Below, piece by piece: positions 9,288 through 16,583 of a stretch of DNA of 64,000 bases. Positions within the stretch are counted from its first letter, which is position 1, and each line of letters starts with the position of its first letter. The notes below the pieces were generated by a model. It was not told where the DNA came from. It did not search any database and saw nothing but the letters and a program-made list of their open reading frames with translations. The position numbers were made by a program, and so were the translations under genes. The stretch comes from Terasakiispira papahanaumokuakeensis (GTDB lineage: Bacteria > Pseudomonadota > Gammaproteobacteria > Pseudomonadales > Halomonadaceae): assembly GCF_001709345.1 (NCBI RefSeq), contig NZ_MDTQ01000001.1:1894584-1958583 (forward strand). Direction: 5' to 3'.

Positions 9288-10085
9288 ATGGAACTACCTC
9301 AAAACCCTTTCAAAGCCGCACTCACCGGTGAACCTCGTTATGGCTGCTGGGCTGGGTTTGGCACCGCTTATGCCAGTGAAATTTTGGCCACAGTTGGTTT
9401 TGATTGGATGCTGATTGACGGTGAGCATGCCCCTAACCCGATACCTGCTGTACTCAGCCAGCTACAAGCCGTTGCCCCTTATAAGACCGCCCCAGTGGTG
9501 CGTGCGGTCAATCATGATCCGGCACTGATCAAGCAACTACTGGATATTGGCACCCAAACACTGATGGTGCCGATGGTCGATACCGCAGCACAGGCCCAAG
9601 CCCTGGTTGAAGCGACCCGCTACCCTCCTCACGGTATTCGTGGTGTCGGTGGTGGCCTAACCCGGGCGACGCGTTGGGATGCCATTGATGATTATCAGGC
9701 TCGAGCCCATGAAGAACTCTGCCTAATCGTTCAAGTTGAATCACGCCGCGGCATTGAGAACGTTGAAGCCATTGCCGCAGTCGAGGGTGTCGACGGCGTT
9801 TTTGTCGGGCCCGCCGACCTCTCGACCAGCGTGGGCAGAGCGGGTCAACCCAATCATGAAGAAGTGCAACGTATGATCAGGCACGCCTTCGACAGCATTA
9901 AAGCAGCGGGCAAAGCCGCAGGCATTTTGGCCCCCGCTGAAGACAACGCCAAACGCTATGCTGAGTGGGGGTTTGATTTCATTGCCGTTGGGATTGATAT
10001 CAGCCTGATGCGTCAAGCAGCCCTCGAAACTTTAGCGCGTTATAAGGCGGATACCAAAGTACCGACAGGCGCCAGTAGTTATTAA
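9288..10085 (+). CDS. rhmA: 2-keto-3-deoxy-L-rhamnonate aldolase (HpcH/HpaI family)
   Basis: A 265-residue class II aldolase of the HpcH/HpaI family. With rhmD upstream, the natural reaction is cleavage of 2-keto-3-deoxy-L-rhamnonate to pyruvate and L-lactaldehyde, as for E. coli YfaU. Family motifs are DWMLIDGEHAPN (residues ~44-55, catalytic His and metal site), GTQTLMVPMVDT, VESRRGIENVEAIA with the metal-ligand Glu, and GVFVGPADLS. The RBS AGGA lies nine bases before ATG. A hairpin follows at 10148-10181. Related HpaI/GarL aldolases cannot be told apart without the context. Confidence 0.87.
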   Translation: MELPQNPFKAALTGEPRYGCWAGFGTAYASEILATVGFDWMLIDGEHAPNPIPAVLSQLQAVAPYKTAPVVRAVNHDPALIKQLLDIGTQTLMVPMVDTAAQAQALVEATRYPPHGIRGVGGGLTRATRWDAIDDYQARAHEELCLIVQVESRRGIENVEAIAAVEGVDGVFVGPADLSTSVGRAGQPNHEEVQRMIRHAFDSIKAAGKAAGILAPAEDNAKRYAEWGFDFIAVGIDISLMRQAALETLARYKADTKVPTGASSY

Positions 10086-10147
10086 ATCATTAGCCATTAA
10101 ATGATCAATGATGAAGTGAATCGTTTTTAACTAAAACGCTACGAAAT

Positions 10148-10181
10148 GGCGCGATATCGGCCATCAAGCCTATATCGCGCC
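10148..10181 (+). terminator. Stem-loop after rhmA
   Basis: GGCGCGATAT and ATATCGCGCC form a perfect 10-bp stem with a 14-base loop about 60 bp after rhmA. The following CTCTT is only a weak U-tract, so termination efficiency is uncertain. Confidence 0.55.
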
Positions 10182-10212
10182 CTCTTGAACACACCATCCG
10201 CTGCACGCTTGT

Positions 10213-10371
10213 CGAGCGCTTGATTTTGGCGAAACCTATATCAACCGGGAAAACTTTGAGGCGATGCAAGGCTTCCATGCGGGAACACGGAAATCAGGCA
10301 TTGGCGGTGCCGATGGTAAACATGGGCTTTATGAGTCTACACGCACACAAGTGGCCTATATTGAAATCTAA
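10213..10371 (+). pseudogene. C-terminal remnant of lactaldehyde/aldehyde dehydrogenase (aldA-like)
   Basis: The frame encodes ..ALDFGETYINRENFEAM, QGFHAGTRKSGIGGADGKHG and ..TQVAYIEI before TAA (10369-10371). This is the diagnostic C terminus of AldA-type lactaldehyde dehydrogenase. Only about 50 codons remain; a stop lies upstream at 10186-10188 and no start exists. The intact enzyme would oxidise L-lactaldehyde, the RhmA product, so this gene once completed the pathway here. A 5' deletion appears to have joined the fragment directly to the spacer behind rhmA. Confidence 0.8.
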
Positions 10372-10456
10372 ATCAATGGGTTGGAACTGGATATATTGAT
10401 TGAATCAGAGCCCTCATGCCTCAAAAGGAACAGAGGGCTCGGCGCTTCACTTGCTA

Positions 10457-11335
10457 TTAACCCTGCGCCTGCGACACCATCGCATATTGTTGAACGGGGC
10501 CAGTCACCGAAGGTGCAGCACCATTCACCATTTGCGCGACACGATCCACTTGCATTAACCCCCACTGGGTAAGCATCGACCCCAATCCCATCGCTTCAGG
10601 CGTATCAATCCGGATTAAGACGCCTTGTTGTCCATCCAACAACGTCCATATCAACTGCAACGCCTGCACCGGATGCTCGGCCACAACCGGCCCAATGAGT
10701 TTGCCGCGGCCAAAACGACGACGTAACGCCACGCCTTTGATCATACCTTCAGAAGTCACTTTGACGGCAGCATCTCGTTGCGCCCATAGGCTAGGCCAAA
10801 GTCTGGATCGATCCAGCCCTGAGGCCTTGTTCAGTAAAGTCAGTACTGCGTTAGCTTCCGCTTCAGCGACCACTGAAATGGCATCGGTCTCGGCCAGCCC
10901 GCCCATCTCAAATGATTCAACCGCCTCAGGCATTTCAGCAAGCACCGCTGACAAAACGCCCTGATGCTGACAAATCATCGCCTGATCTTTAAAGCCCAAA
11001 CGCCGATATAACGGCGCTCCCGCAGTCGTCGCCGTCAGTAGCAGATGTCGTCCCCCGCTAGCCTTCATGATCGTCTGCATGAGGTGGCGTCCCCAACCTT
11101 GACCTTGATGCGAAGCCGCCACGATGAGTAAGCCAATCGTCGCCCAATCGCCTTGCGGGAAACACAATCCTGAGCCGACTAATTCAGAACCTTGCGGCTG
11201 CAAGCACCAGGCCTCACTGGAGGCCAACATCTGCGACCAATCCTCTGCGCGATGCGGCCAATTGAGCGCTTGCGTTAACCCTACTAACTGAGGGAGGTCG
11301 TCATGTGTCGCTACACGCGTCTGAATAGGCGTCAT
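10457..11335 (-). CDS. GNAT-family N-acetyltransferase with a C-terminal second domain
   Basis: A 292-residue protein. The N-terminal GNAT fold (~1-130) has the acetyl-CoA loop HQGQGWGRHLM and the APLYRRLGF motif. The C-terminal half (~150-285) resembles the extra domain of YitH/HolE-type acetyltransferases. ATG 11335 is preferred because AGAGG lies six bases upstream; the ATG at 11341 directly follows that motif. The substrate is unknown. The gene stands alone, convergent with the L-rhamnonate module. Confidence 0.8.
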   Translation of the reverse strand: MTPIQTRVATHDDLPQLVGLTQALNWPHRAEDWSQMLASSEAWCLQPQGSELVGSGLCFPQGDWATIGLLIVAASHQGQGWGRHLMQTIMKASGGRHLLLTATTAGAPLYRRLGFKDQAMICQHQGVLSAVLAEMPEAVESFEMGGLAETDAISVVAEAEANAVLTLLNKASGLDRSRLWPSLWAQRDAAVKVTSEGMIKGVALRRRFGRGKLIGPVVAEHPVQALQLIWTLLDGQQGVLIRIDTPEAMGLGSMLTQWGLMQVDRVAQMVNGAAPSVTGPVQQYAMVSQAQG

Positions 11336-11484
11336 AAGCATCCTCTGTTGAAGTCAGGGCGAGCCCAAAGCCGGTCGATCACACCAGACACTAAAATGCC
11401 AAACCTTGAAACCATAACGTTTATTCCATTGACAACTTGTTAACCCACAAATGATGTAATTTATGCGAATATTTATCACCGATG

Positions 11485-11532
11485 GCTACGTCAATTCATT
11501 GACAACACGCGCTTTACTGAATGACGTAGGCC
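11485..11532. promoter_or_regulatory. Long imperfect inverted repeat before the methyltransferase
   Basis: GGCTACGTCAATTCA (left arm) and TGAATGACGTAGGCC (right arm) pair with a one-base bulge around a ~19-base loop that includes TTGACA. The repeat ends about 28 bp before the methyltransferase start. It could be an operator or a 5'-leader hairpin. Confidence 0.45.
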
Positions 11533-11560
11533 GCCTCTACCATGGTACAAGGGCGAAGGA

Positions 11561-12475
11561 ATGACACCGCAAAAAGCTTGCAAAAACGCCTACTCAGTGG
11601 CCAAAGATATTTTATACATTGCCCACTACTCGCCTTATAGGCATCTGGTCAGCAATGAAATGCGTGTCACTTTAGAGTATATTCTCAGCCGTTCTGAAGT
11701 GGGGTTACGCCAGCTGGATAAACTCCACAGTCGCTCTTTTGTACTGAATACACGCTATCGCGACAAGTGGTTGATTCCTGGACAAAGTTTACAAAATGCT
11801 TTGTGCAAGCATGCTATTGAGCAGATGACGCGCGAAGCGCTGTCCTCCGGCATCGAGCAAGTGATCGTCCTCGGCGCCGGCTTTGACCCTCTTTCCACCT
11901 ACCTAGCTCAACAGTATCCTAAGGTCCATTTCTTCGAAGTCGATCACCCTTATATTCAGCAATTTAAGCGTGAAGACCCAACATTACGCAGTGCCAATGC
12001 TCGATCCAAGTATAACCAGCCCGATAGAGACAACCTGCATTTCCTTGAATTTGATAGCCACCGGCATGACCTGATTCGGAAATGTCGTACTCACGCTGCT
12101 TTTGACGATGCTCGCCCGACTTTGTTTATCTGCGAGCATCTCTTGATGCATTTAAACCCGGCGCTGGTCAGCCACGTTTTAGCTTGTACGCGCACATTAA
12201 CCGGTCGAGGCACTCGCATTTTAATGACGGCGTCAGAACCCCCTCAACGGCTCAGTCGCCATCGTTATGACCCCAGGCCCCTATATCAGCAGTGGTTAGG
12301 CGCGCCCGTACGATGGCACTTGGATAGCCAGCATGCGGTCCATTTTCTACAGCGCCATCATTATCAACTCTTGGGAATTCAACATACCACGGCGCTGAAA
12401 ACTCGATTTATTGCGCCGACTCAGCAGCCTAAACTGCAGGGCCATTTATATCTGATGTCAGCCGTCTGTCGTTAA
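11561..12475 (+). CDS. Leucine-carboxyl-methyltransferase-type SAM methyltransferase
   Basis: A 304-residue class I SAM-dependent methyltransferase of the LCM (PPM1/Tcmp) family. The SAM-binding stretch VIVLGAGFDPLSTYLA (~residues 101-116), the acidic strand FFEVDHP and the later ICEHLLMHL motif are typical. Bacterial members mostly methylate carboxylates of small molecules; the substrate here is unknown. GAAGGA directly precedes ATG. The gene stands alone, and nothing nearby suggests a biosynthetic cluster. Confidence 0.75.
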   Translation: MTPQKACKNAYSVAKDILYIAHYSPYRHLVSNEMRVTLEYILSRSEVGLRQLDKLHSRSFVLNTRYRDKWLIPGQSLQNALCKHAIEQMTREALSSGIEQVIVLGAGFDPLSTYLAQQYPKVHFFEVDHPYIQQFKREDPTLRSANARSKYNQPDRDNLHFLEFDSHRHDLIRKCRTHAAFDDARPTLFICEHLLMHLNPALVSHVLACTRTLTGRGTRILMTASEPPQRLSRHRYDPRPLYQQWLGAPVRWHLDSQHAVHFLQRHHYQLLGIQHTTALKTRFIAPTQQPKLQGHLYLMSAVCR

Positions 12476-12578
12476 GCGGGACAGCATTATCACAATCACG
12501 CCTGATTCGACGGCTCTTCAGCCAACGGCGCTGCATTCGGCGGCGCCGTATTCACGCTTCCTGTACGCAAAATATCCC

Positions 12579-12638
12579 TACTCAAGATCTCCTTACTCAA
12601 GATCTCTTTACTCAAAACCTCCGTGCTCAAGAACCCCG
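12579..12638 (+). repeat. 15-bp tandem repeat, four copies
   Basis: TACTCAAGATCTCCT, TACTCAAGATCTCTT, TACTCAAAACCTCCG and TGCTCAAGAACCCCG follow at an exact 15-bp period. Copies become more degenerate to the right. Confidence 0.85.
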
Positions 12639-12780
12639 CCCGCTCCGATCACAGTCCCCACGGTCACCGTCATCAATGACATCCCGAAGTGAATTGAGCC
12701 CCCAGGGTCTTTATGCCCTATTTTTTGGAACACCCTGCACCTTTCATTAGCACACCAGCTTACTGATACTGATGATGCCT

Positions 12781-12841
12781 ATGTCATGACCGCATGACAT
12801 GATGCTCTAGCGCCATATTGTCTGACATAAGCTGCAATATG
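12781..12841. promoter_or_regulatory. Operator region of the DUF3100 operon
   Basis: ATGTCAT-N6-ATGACAT (12781-12800) is a perfect dyad. Downstream, TTGTCTGACAT (12818-12828) resembles operators of FadR-type GntR regulators (TNGTNNNACNA). It lies inside a wider dyad, CATATT...AATATG (12814-12841). A GntR/FadR regulator is encoded at 20519-21256; the link is inference. Confidence 0.45.
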
Positions 12842-12906
12842 ACGGCCACTGTCAAAATGGCAACGTTCTAACCATAACAATGACAACAAGCTAAAAGGAT
12901 CTCCCC

Positions 12907-14205
12907 ATGACCATGATCCGCTTGCTGGATTGGCGCTTACATGCGCTGGTCACGCTCCTCGCCCTGGTTGCCGAATTGATCGGTATTATCAAAATCCCGA
13001 TGGGTCCTGGTACCCTTCTACTGCTGCCCTTGTTTTATGCATTCATCGGCGGCGTGCTACTGAATCCACACCTGTTGCCGGGAACGCGTAAGTGGATTCC
13101 TGACGCTTTCAGTCAGGCCGCAGCGCCGCTGATTTTGATCTCATTACTGCCGTTCATTGCCCGCTTTGGCTCCACGATTGGTCCCGCGATTGAACAAATC
13201 ATTAATGCCGGTCCGGCCTTGCTATTACAAGAGCTTGGCAACTTGGGCACGATGCTGATCGCGCTACCTTTTGCCGTTGTGGTACTCAAGATCGGACGCG
13301 AAGCCATTGGGGCCACCTATTCCATCGCCCGCGAACCGAATATTGCGGTGATCTCAGATAAATATGGCTTAAAAGGGCCTGAAGGTATCGGGGTCATGGG
13401 CGTTTATGTGGTCGGCACTATGTTCGGCACGCTTTGGTTCGCCTTGATGGCGGGCTATTTAACCTCACTGGATATCTTTGATCCGCGCGCACTGGCAATG
13501 GCTTGTGGTGTGGGGAGCGGTAGTATGGTCGCGGCTTGTTCTGGTGCGATTGCCAGTGCACTGCCAGAGGCCGCCGATGACTTAATGGCTTTTGCCAGCG
13601 CCAGTAATCTGCTGACCTATGCCACCGGACTCTATGTCTCACTGTTTATTGCATTGCCTGTTGCAGAAAAGCTCTACAGCCTGTTGGCCCAGCGCCGTCA
13701 GGGTCAGCATCAGCAACTCGATGAAAATGACCATACCGATTTCACAGAAGCGGTGATGGAAGAAGAACGCCCCGAACACCATTTAGGTAAAAGTGCTGCA
13801 GTGGTAGGAGCCGTTTGTGTCGTAGGCTGGCTCGTCAACACTATTAATGGTGCCGATCTGTTAACCGCATTGCCTGGCGTACTGGTGCTTTATGGGATGA
13901 CCATGCTAGGGCTTGTGGTGACACGGCTGATGCCATTTTACTTGCCCGCCGTTGCCTGGGTCTCGCTGGTCAGTATTGTCTTGACCTTGCCCTTTTTCCC
14001 AGGCAGTCAATGGATGGTCGAGGCACTGAAATCAGTGAACTTCCTGGCGATTGTGACCCCCGTACTGGCTTATGCAGGCCTGGCACTGACCTCACGTGAA
14101 TTCACCATGTTCCGCCATACGGGCTGGAAACTGGTGATTGTCTCATTACTGGTATTTACCGGCACCTTTATCGGCTCGGCTGTCGTGGCCCAAGTCTTAC
14201 TTTAA
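12907..14205 (+). CDS. DUF3100 family membrane protein, putative transporter
   Basis: A 432-residue polytopic membrane protein of the DUF3100 family with about 10-12 hydrophobic segments. A charged, acidic/histidine-rich cytoplasmic loop lies near residues 260-295. No biochemical function is established for the family. It is the first gene of a probable operon with an M20 amidohydrolase, a beta-hydroxyacid dehydrogenase and an aldehyde dehydrogenase. It is therefore most likely the uptake carrier for an N-acyl or amide substrate, which is inference. The RBS AAGGA precedes ATG. Confidence 0.8.
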   Translation: MTMIRLLDWRLHALVTLLALVAELIGIIKIPMGPGTLLLLPLFYAFIGGVLLNPHLLPGTRKWIPDAFSQAAAPLILISLLPFIARFGSTIGPAIEQIINAGPALLLQELGNLGTMLIALPFAVVVLKIGREAIGATYSIAREPNIAVISDKYGLKGPEGIGVMGVYVVGTMFGTLWFALMAGYLTSLDIFDPRALAMACGVGSGSMVAACSGAIASALPEAADDLMAFASASNLLTYATGLYVSLFIALPVAEKLYSLLAQRRQGQHQQLDENDHTDFTEAVMEEERPEHHLGKSAAVVGAVCVVGWLVNTINGADLLTALPGVLVLYGMTMLGLVVTRLMPFYLPAVAWVSLVSIVLTLPFFPGSQWMVEALKSVNFLAIVTPVLAYAGLALTSREFTMFRHTGWKLVIVSLLVFTGTFIGSAVVAQVLL

Positions 14206-14251
14206 TATTCAAGGCCTTGGTAACTGACAATCAGCGTTATTCAAGGCCTTG
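14206..14251 (+). repeat. 14-bp direct repeat in the DUF3100/M20 spacer
   Basis: TATTCAAGGCCTTG occurs at 14206-14219 and again at 14238-14251. The core CAAGGCCTTG is itself palindromic. The copies start directly after the DUF3100 stop codon. Confidence 0.7.
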
Positions 14252-14285
14252 ATTTCATCACTCAAAATGTTTGCAGGAGTCCGTC

Positions 14286-15440
14286 ATGAATCCGCCCATC
14301 GATGCTGAAACATTACGCGAGTGGCGTCATGCGTTTCACCGTCACCCGGAAACCGCTTTTGAAGAGCATCATACCAGCCAACGTATTATCGACATTTTGC
14401 AGCAGGCCGGTATTGAGGTGGTCTCGGGCTTGGGCGGCGGCACCGGCCTAGTGGCCATGATTGATGGCCAACGAGGCGCAGGTCGTCATATTGGTTTAAG
14501 AGCCGACATTGATGCTCTAGATGTCACTGAGGCCAACGAAGTGGCACACGCCTCAACTCAACCCGGAAAAATGCACGCCTGTGGCCATGATGGTCACACC
14601 ACCATGTTGCTAGGGGCCGCCTGTAGCCTCGCGCAAAATCCAGACTTTGCCGGTCGCGTCTACTTCATTTTTCAGCCTGCCGAAGAGAATGAAGGGGGTG
14701 GTCGTGTCATGGTGGAAGAAGGGTTATTCGAGCGCTTCCCCATGGAGGCCGTGTATGGCTTACATAACTGGCCTGGATTACCCGTAGGTGAAGCCGCCGT
14801 TCACGATACCGCGGTGATGGCCGCGTTCGATGTCTTCACACTCAAGCTGACAGGACGCGGTTGTCACGCCGCCATGCCTCATCTCGGGACTGACACGGTA
14901 CTGGCTGCCTGCCAACTGGTCACCCAGTTGCAAGGCCTGATCAGCCGGGAAACGCCCGCTCATGAAACCGCAGTGCTCACCATCACACAATTTCACGCGG
15001 GTGATGCTTTTAATGTGATCCCCGAGAGTGTCGAGTTACGCGGAACCTTGCGCTGTTTCGATGCCCAATTACATGACTATTTAATCCGCCGCTTTCACGA
15101 AGCGGTCGACAGCGCCGCCCAGTTCCACCAGCTGGAAGTGGATTTCGATTATCAGCGTCGTTATCCGGCGACGATCAACACGCCAGAGCATGCTGACTAC
15201 TGTGCGCGCGCACTCGAAGCCACGCCCGGTATTCAGCGCATTCACCGCGACATGCCGCCCAGCATGGGCTCGGAAGATTTTGCCTTCATGTTGCAACAGT
15301 GTCCGGGCGCTTATATCTGGTTAGGCAATGGTGAAGACAGCGCCTCTTTACATAACCCGCGCTACGATTTTAACGATGCCGTTGCCCCCATTGGACGAGA
15401 CTACTGGCTTTCGTTGATTAACACTCTGCTCGCGAGCTGA
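14286..15440 (+). CDS. M20 family metallo-amidohydrolase (hippurate hydrolase-like)
   Basis: A 384-residue M20D amidohydrolase. It should remove an acyl group from an N-acyl amino acid using a two-metal centre. Visible ligands are His97/Cys99/His101 in MHACGHDGH, Glu133-Glu134 in QPAEEN, and the later GCHAAMPH and MGSEDFAFM motifs. ATG 14286 follows AGGAG by about seven bases; an upstream in-frame start at 14271 overlaps the RBS and is unlikely. The product, an amino acid plus a carboxylate, would feed the downstream dehydrogenases. The exact substrate is unknown. Confidence 0.87.
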   Translation: MNPPIDAETLREWRHAFHRHPETAFEEHHTSQRIIDILQQAGIEVVSGLGGGTGLVAMIDGQRGAGRHIGLRADIDALDVTEANEVAHASTQPGKMHACGHDGHTTMLLGAACSLAQNPDFAGRVYFIFQPAEENEGGGRVMVEEGLFERFPMEAVYGLHNWPGLPVGEAAVHDTAVMAAFDVFTLKLTGRGCHAAMPHLGTDTVLAACQLVTQLQGLISRETPAHETAVLTITQFHAGDAFNVIPESVELRGTLRCFDAQLHDYLIRRFHEAVDSAAQFHQLEVDFDYQRRYPATINTPEHADYCARALEATPGIQRIHRDMPPSMGSEDFAFMLQQCPGAYIWLGNGEDSASLHNPRYDFNDAVAPIGRDYWLSLINTLLAS

Positions 15441-15570
15441 GCTTTAAACGTTGTAAGCCAACAGACTCGCTCAAACACATAACCTGAATCCTATTTTTGC
15501 TACGCCTGCGGGCGTGGCATGGCCCCTTTCGGCTTTAAGAAGGGCTTAAAACACCGATTGAGCCTCCACG

Positions 15571-15631
15571 ATTTAAAACCATTTAAAACAACAAGCTATT
15601 TAAAACGACAGGTTATTTAAAACAGCACTCA
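15571..15631 (+). repeat. 17-bp tandem repeat, three copies plus a partial
   Basis: After a partial copy (ATTTAAAACC at 15571-15580), units begin at 15581, 15598 and 15615. The unit is ATTTAAAAC followed by eight variable bases (AACAAGCT, GACAGGTT, AGCACTCA). The array lies in the M20/dehydrogenase spacer. Confidence 0.85.
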
Positions 15632-15673
15632 AGTTCAAACAACACCCGATTTAAAAAAACAAGAGGATACGGT

Positions 15674-16558
15674 ATGAAAATCAACGTCATTGGACTGGGC
15701 CAGATGGGCGGTAATATGGCCTTAACGCTGCATAAAGCAGGCTTTGAAGTCACCGGAATTGACACCTTTAGCGATGCTCGTGAGCGCTTATCCAGTCAAG
15801 GGTTAACCGTGGCCACGCCTGATACCTTACCTGAAGCCGATGTCTATTTATTGTCATTGCCCACTTCCGTGCAAGTCCGTGAGGTCATTGAACAAACCCC
15901 AAACCTGCTCGAAAAAGCGCGAACAGGCAGTATTATCGTCGACACCTCAACCAGTGATCCCAGCATCAGCCGAGAGTTAGCCGAAAAAGTCGAAGCTGCG
16001 GGCCTGCATTGGTTAGACGCCCCTGTCAGCGGCGGCCCTAAAGGCGCTGCGACTGGTCGATTAGGCATGCTCTTGGGTGGCCATGAAGACACCATCAAGA
16101 GGCTTGAGCCGGTGTTATCGGCCCTGTCAGCTAAAGCCACCCATGTCGGCGGCCCCGGCAGCGGCCATGTGGTAAAACTGGCCAATAACTATCTCTGTGC
16201 CGCCCATCTGCTGACCACAGCAGAAGCGGTCGCATTAGCGGCCAAAGCCGGTGTTGACCCCGCCGCCTGCTTAGCAGGGCTCAATAGTGGCTCGGGACGC
16301 AGCGCCGTCAGTGAAGTCAATTTCCCTGAGTGGATTCTCTCAGAACGCTTTGATTCAGGCTTCACCATGGGGTTAATGCGCAAAGATTTACGTTTGGCCC
16401 GCGATGCCGCCGCACACATGCAGCTGCCCGATGGCTTGTTAAATGCTGTCGTCGATGCTTGGCATGCCGACCCGGACAATCCCCAAGACACCGATGATTT
16501 CAATGCCATTACCCAAGCCTGGATGGTCTTATCAGAGACATCAACGTCGCGCCAATAA
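15674..16558 (+). CDS. Beta-hydroxyacid dehydrogenase (3-hydroxyisobutyrate dehydrogenase family)
   Basis: A 294-residue NAD(P)-dependent dehydrogenase. The Rossmann motif GLGQMGGNMA lies at residues ~7-16, the substrate loop DAPVSGGPKGA near 118-128, and the catalytic Lys168 is in KLANNYL. The family oxidises 3-hydroxyisobutyrate, tartronate semialdehyde, L-threonate, sulfolactaldehyde and similar compounds, and the substrate cannot be read from sequence. It sits 25 bp before an aldehyde dehydrogenase, so the pair probably performs alcohol-to-aldehyde-to-acid oxidation. AAGAGGA is the RBS. Confidence 0.87.
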   Translation: MKINVIGLGQMGGNMALTLHKAGFEVTGIDTFSDARERLSSQGLTVATPDTLPEADVYLLSLPTSVQVREVIEQTPNLLEKARTGSIIVDTSTSDPSISRELAEKVEAAGLHWLDAPVSGGPKGAATGRLGMLLGGHEDTIKRLEPVLSALSAKATHVGGPGSGHVVKLANNYLCAAHLLTTAEAVALAAKAGVDPAACLAGLNSGSGRSAVSEVNFPEWILSERFDSGFTMGLMRKDLRLARDAAAHMQLPDGLLNAVVDAWHADPDNPQDTDDFNAITQAWMVLSETSTSRQ

Positions 16559-16583
16559 CATCTTAATGAGAGACGATCGAACC

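Larger units (their letters stand above)
12476..12906 (+). other. Long spacer before the DUF3100 operon
   Basis: The 431-bp spacer holds a 15-bp tandem repeat (12579-12638) and two dyads close to the DUF3100 start (12781-12800 and 12814-12841). I see no coding sequence. Confidence 0.6.

Noticed and set aside
15480-15560. Terminator behind the M20 gene (CGCC-TGC-GGGCG and GCCCCTT...AAGGGC)
   Set aside because: The stems are short and imperfect with no T-run; the downstream genes read in the same direction.
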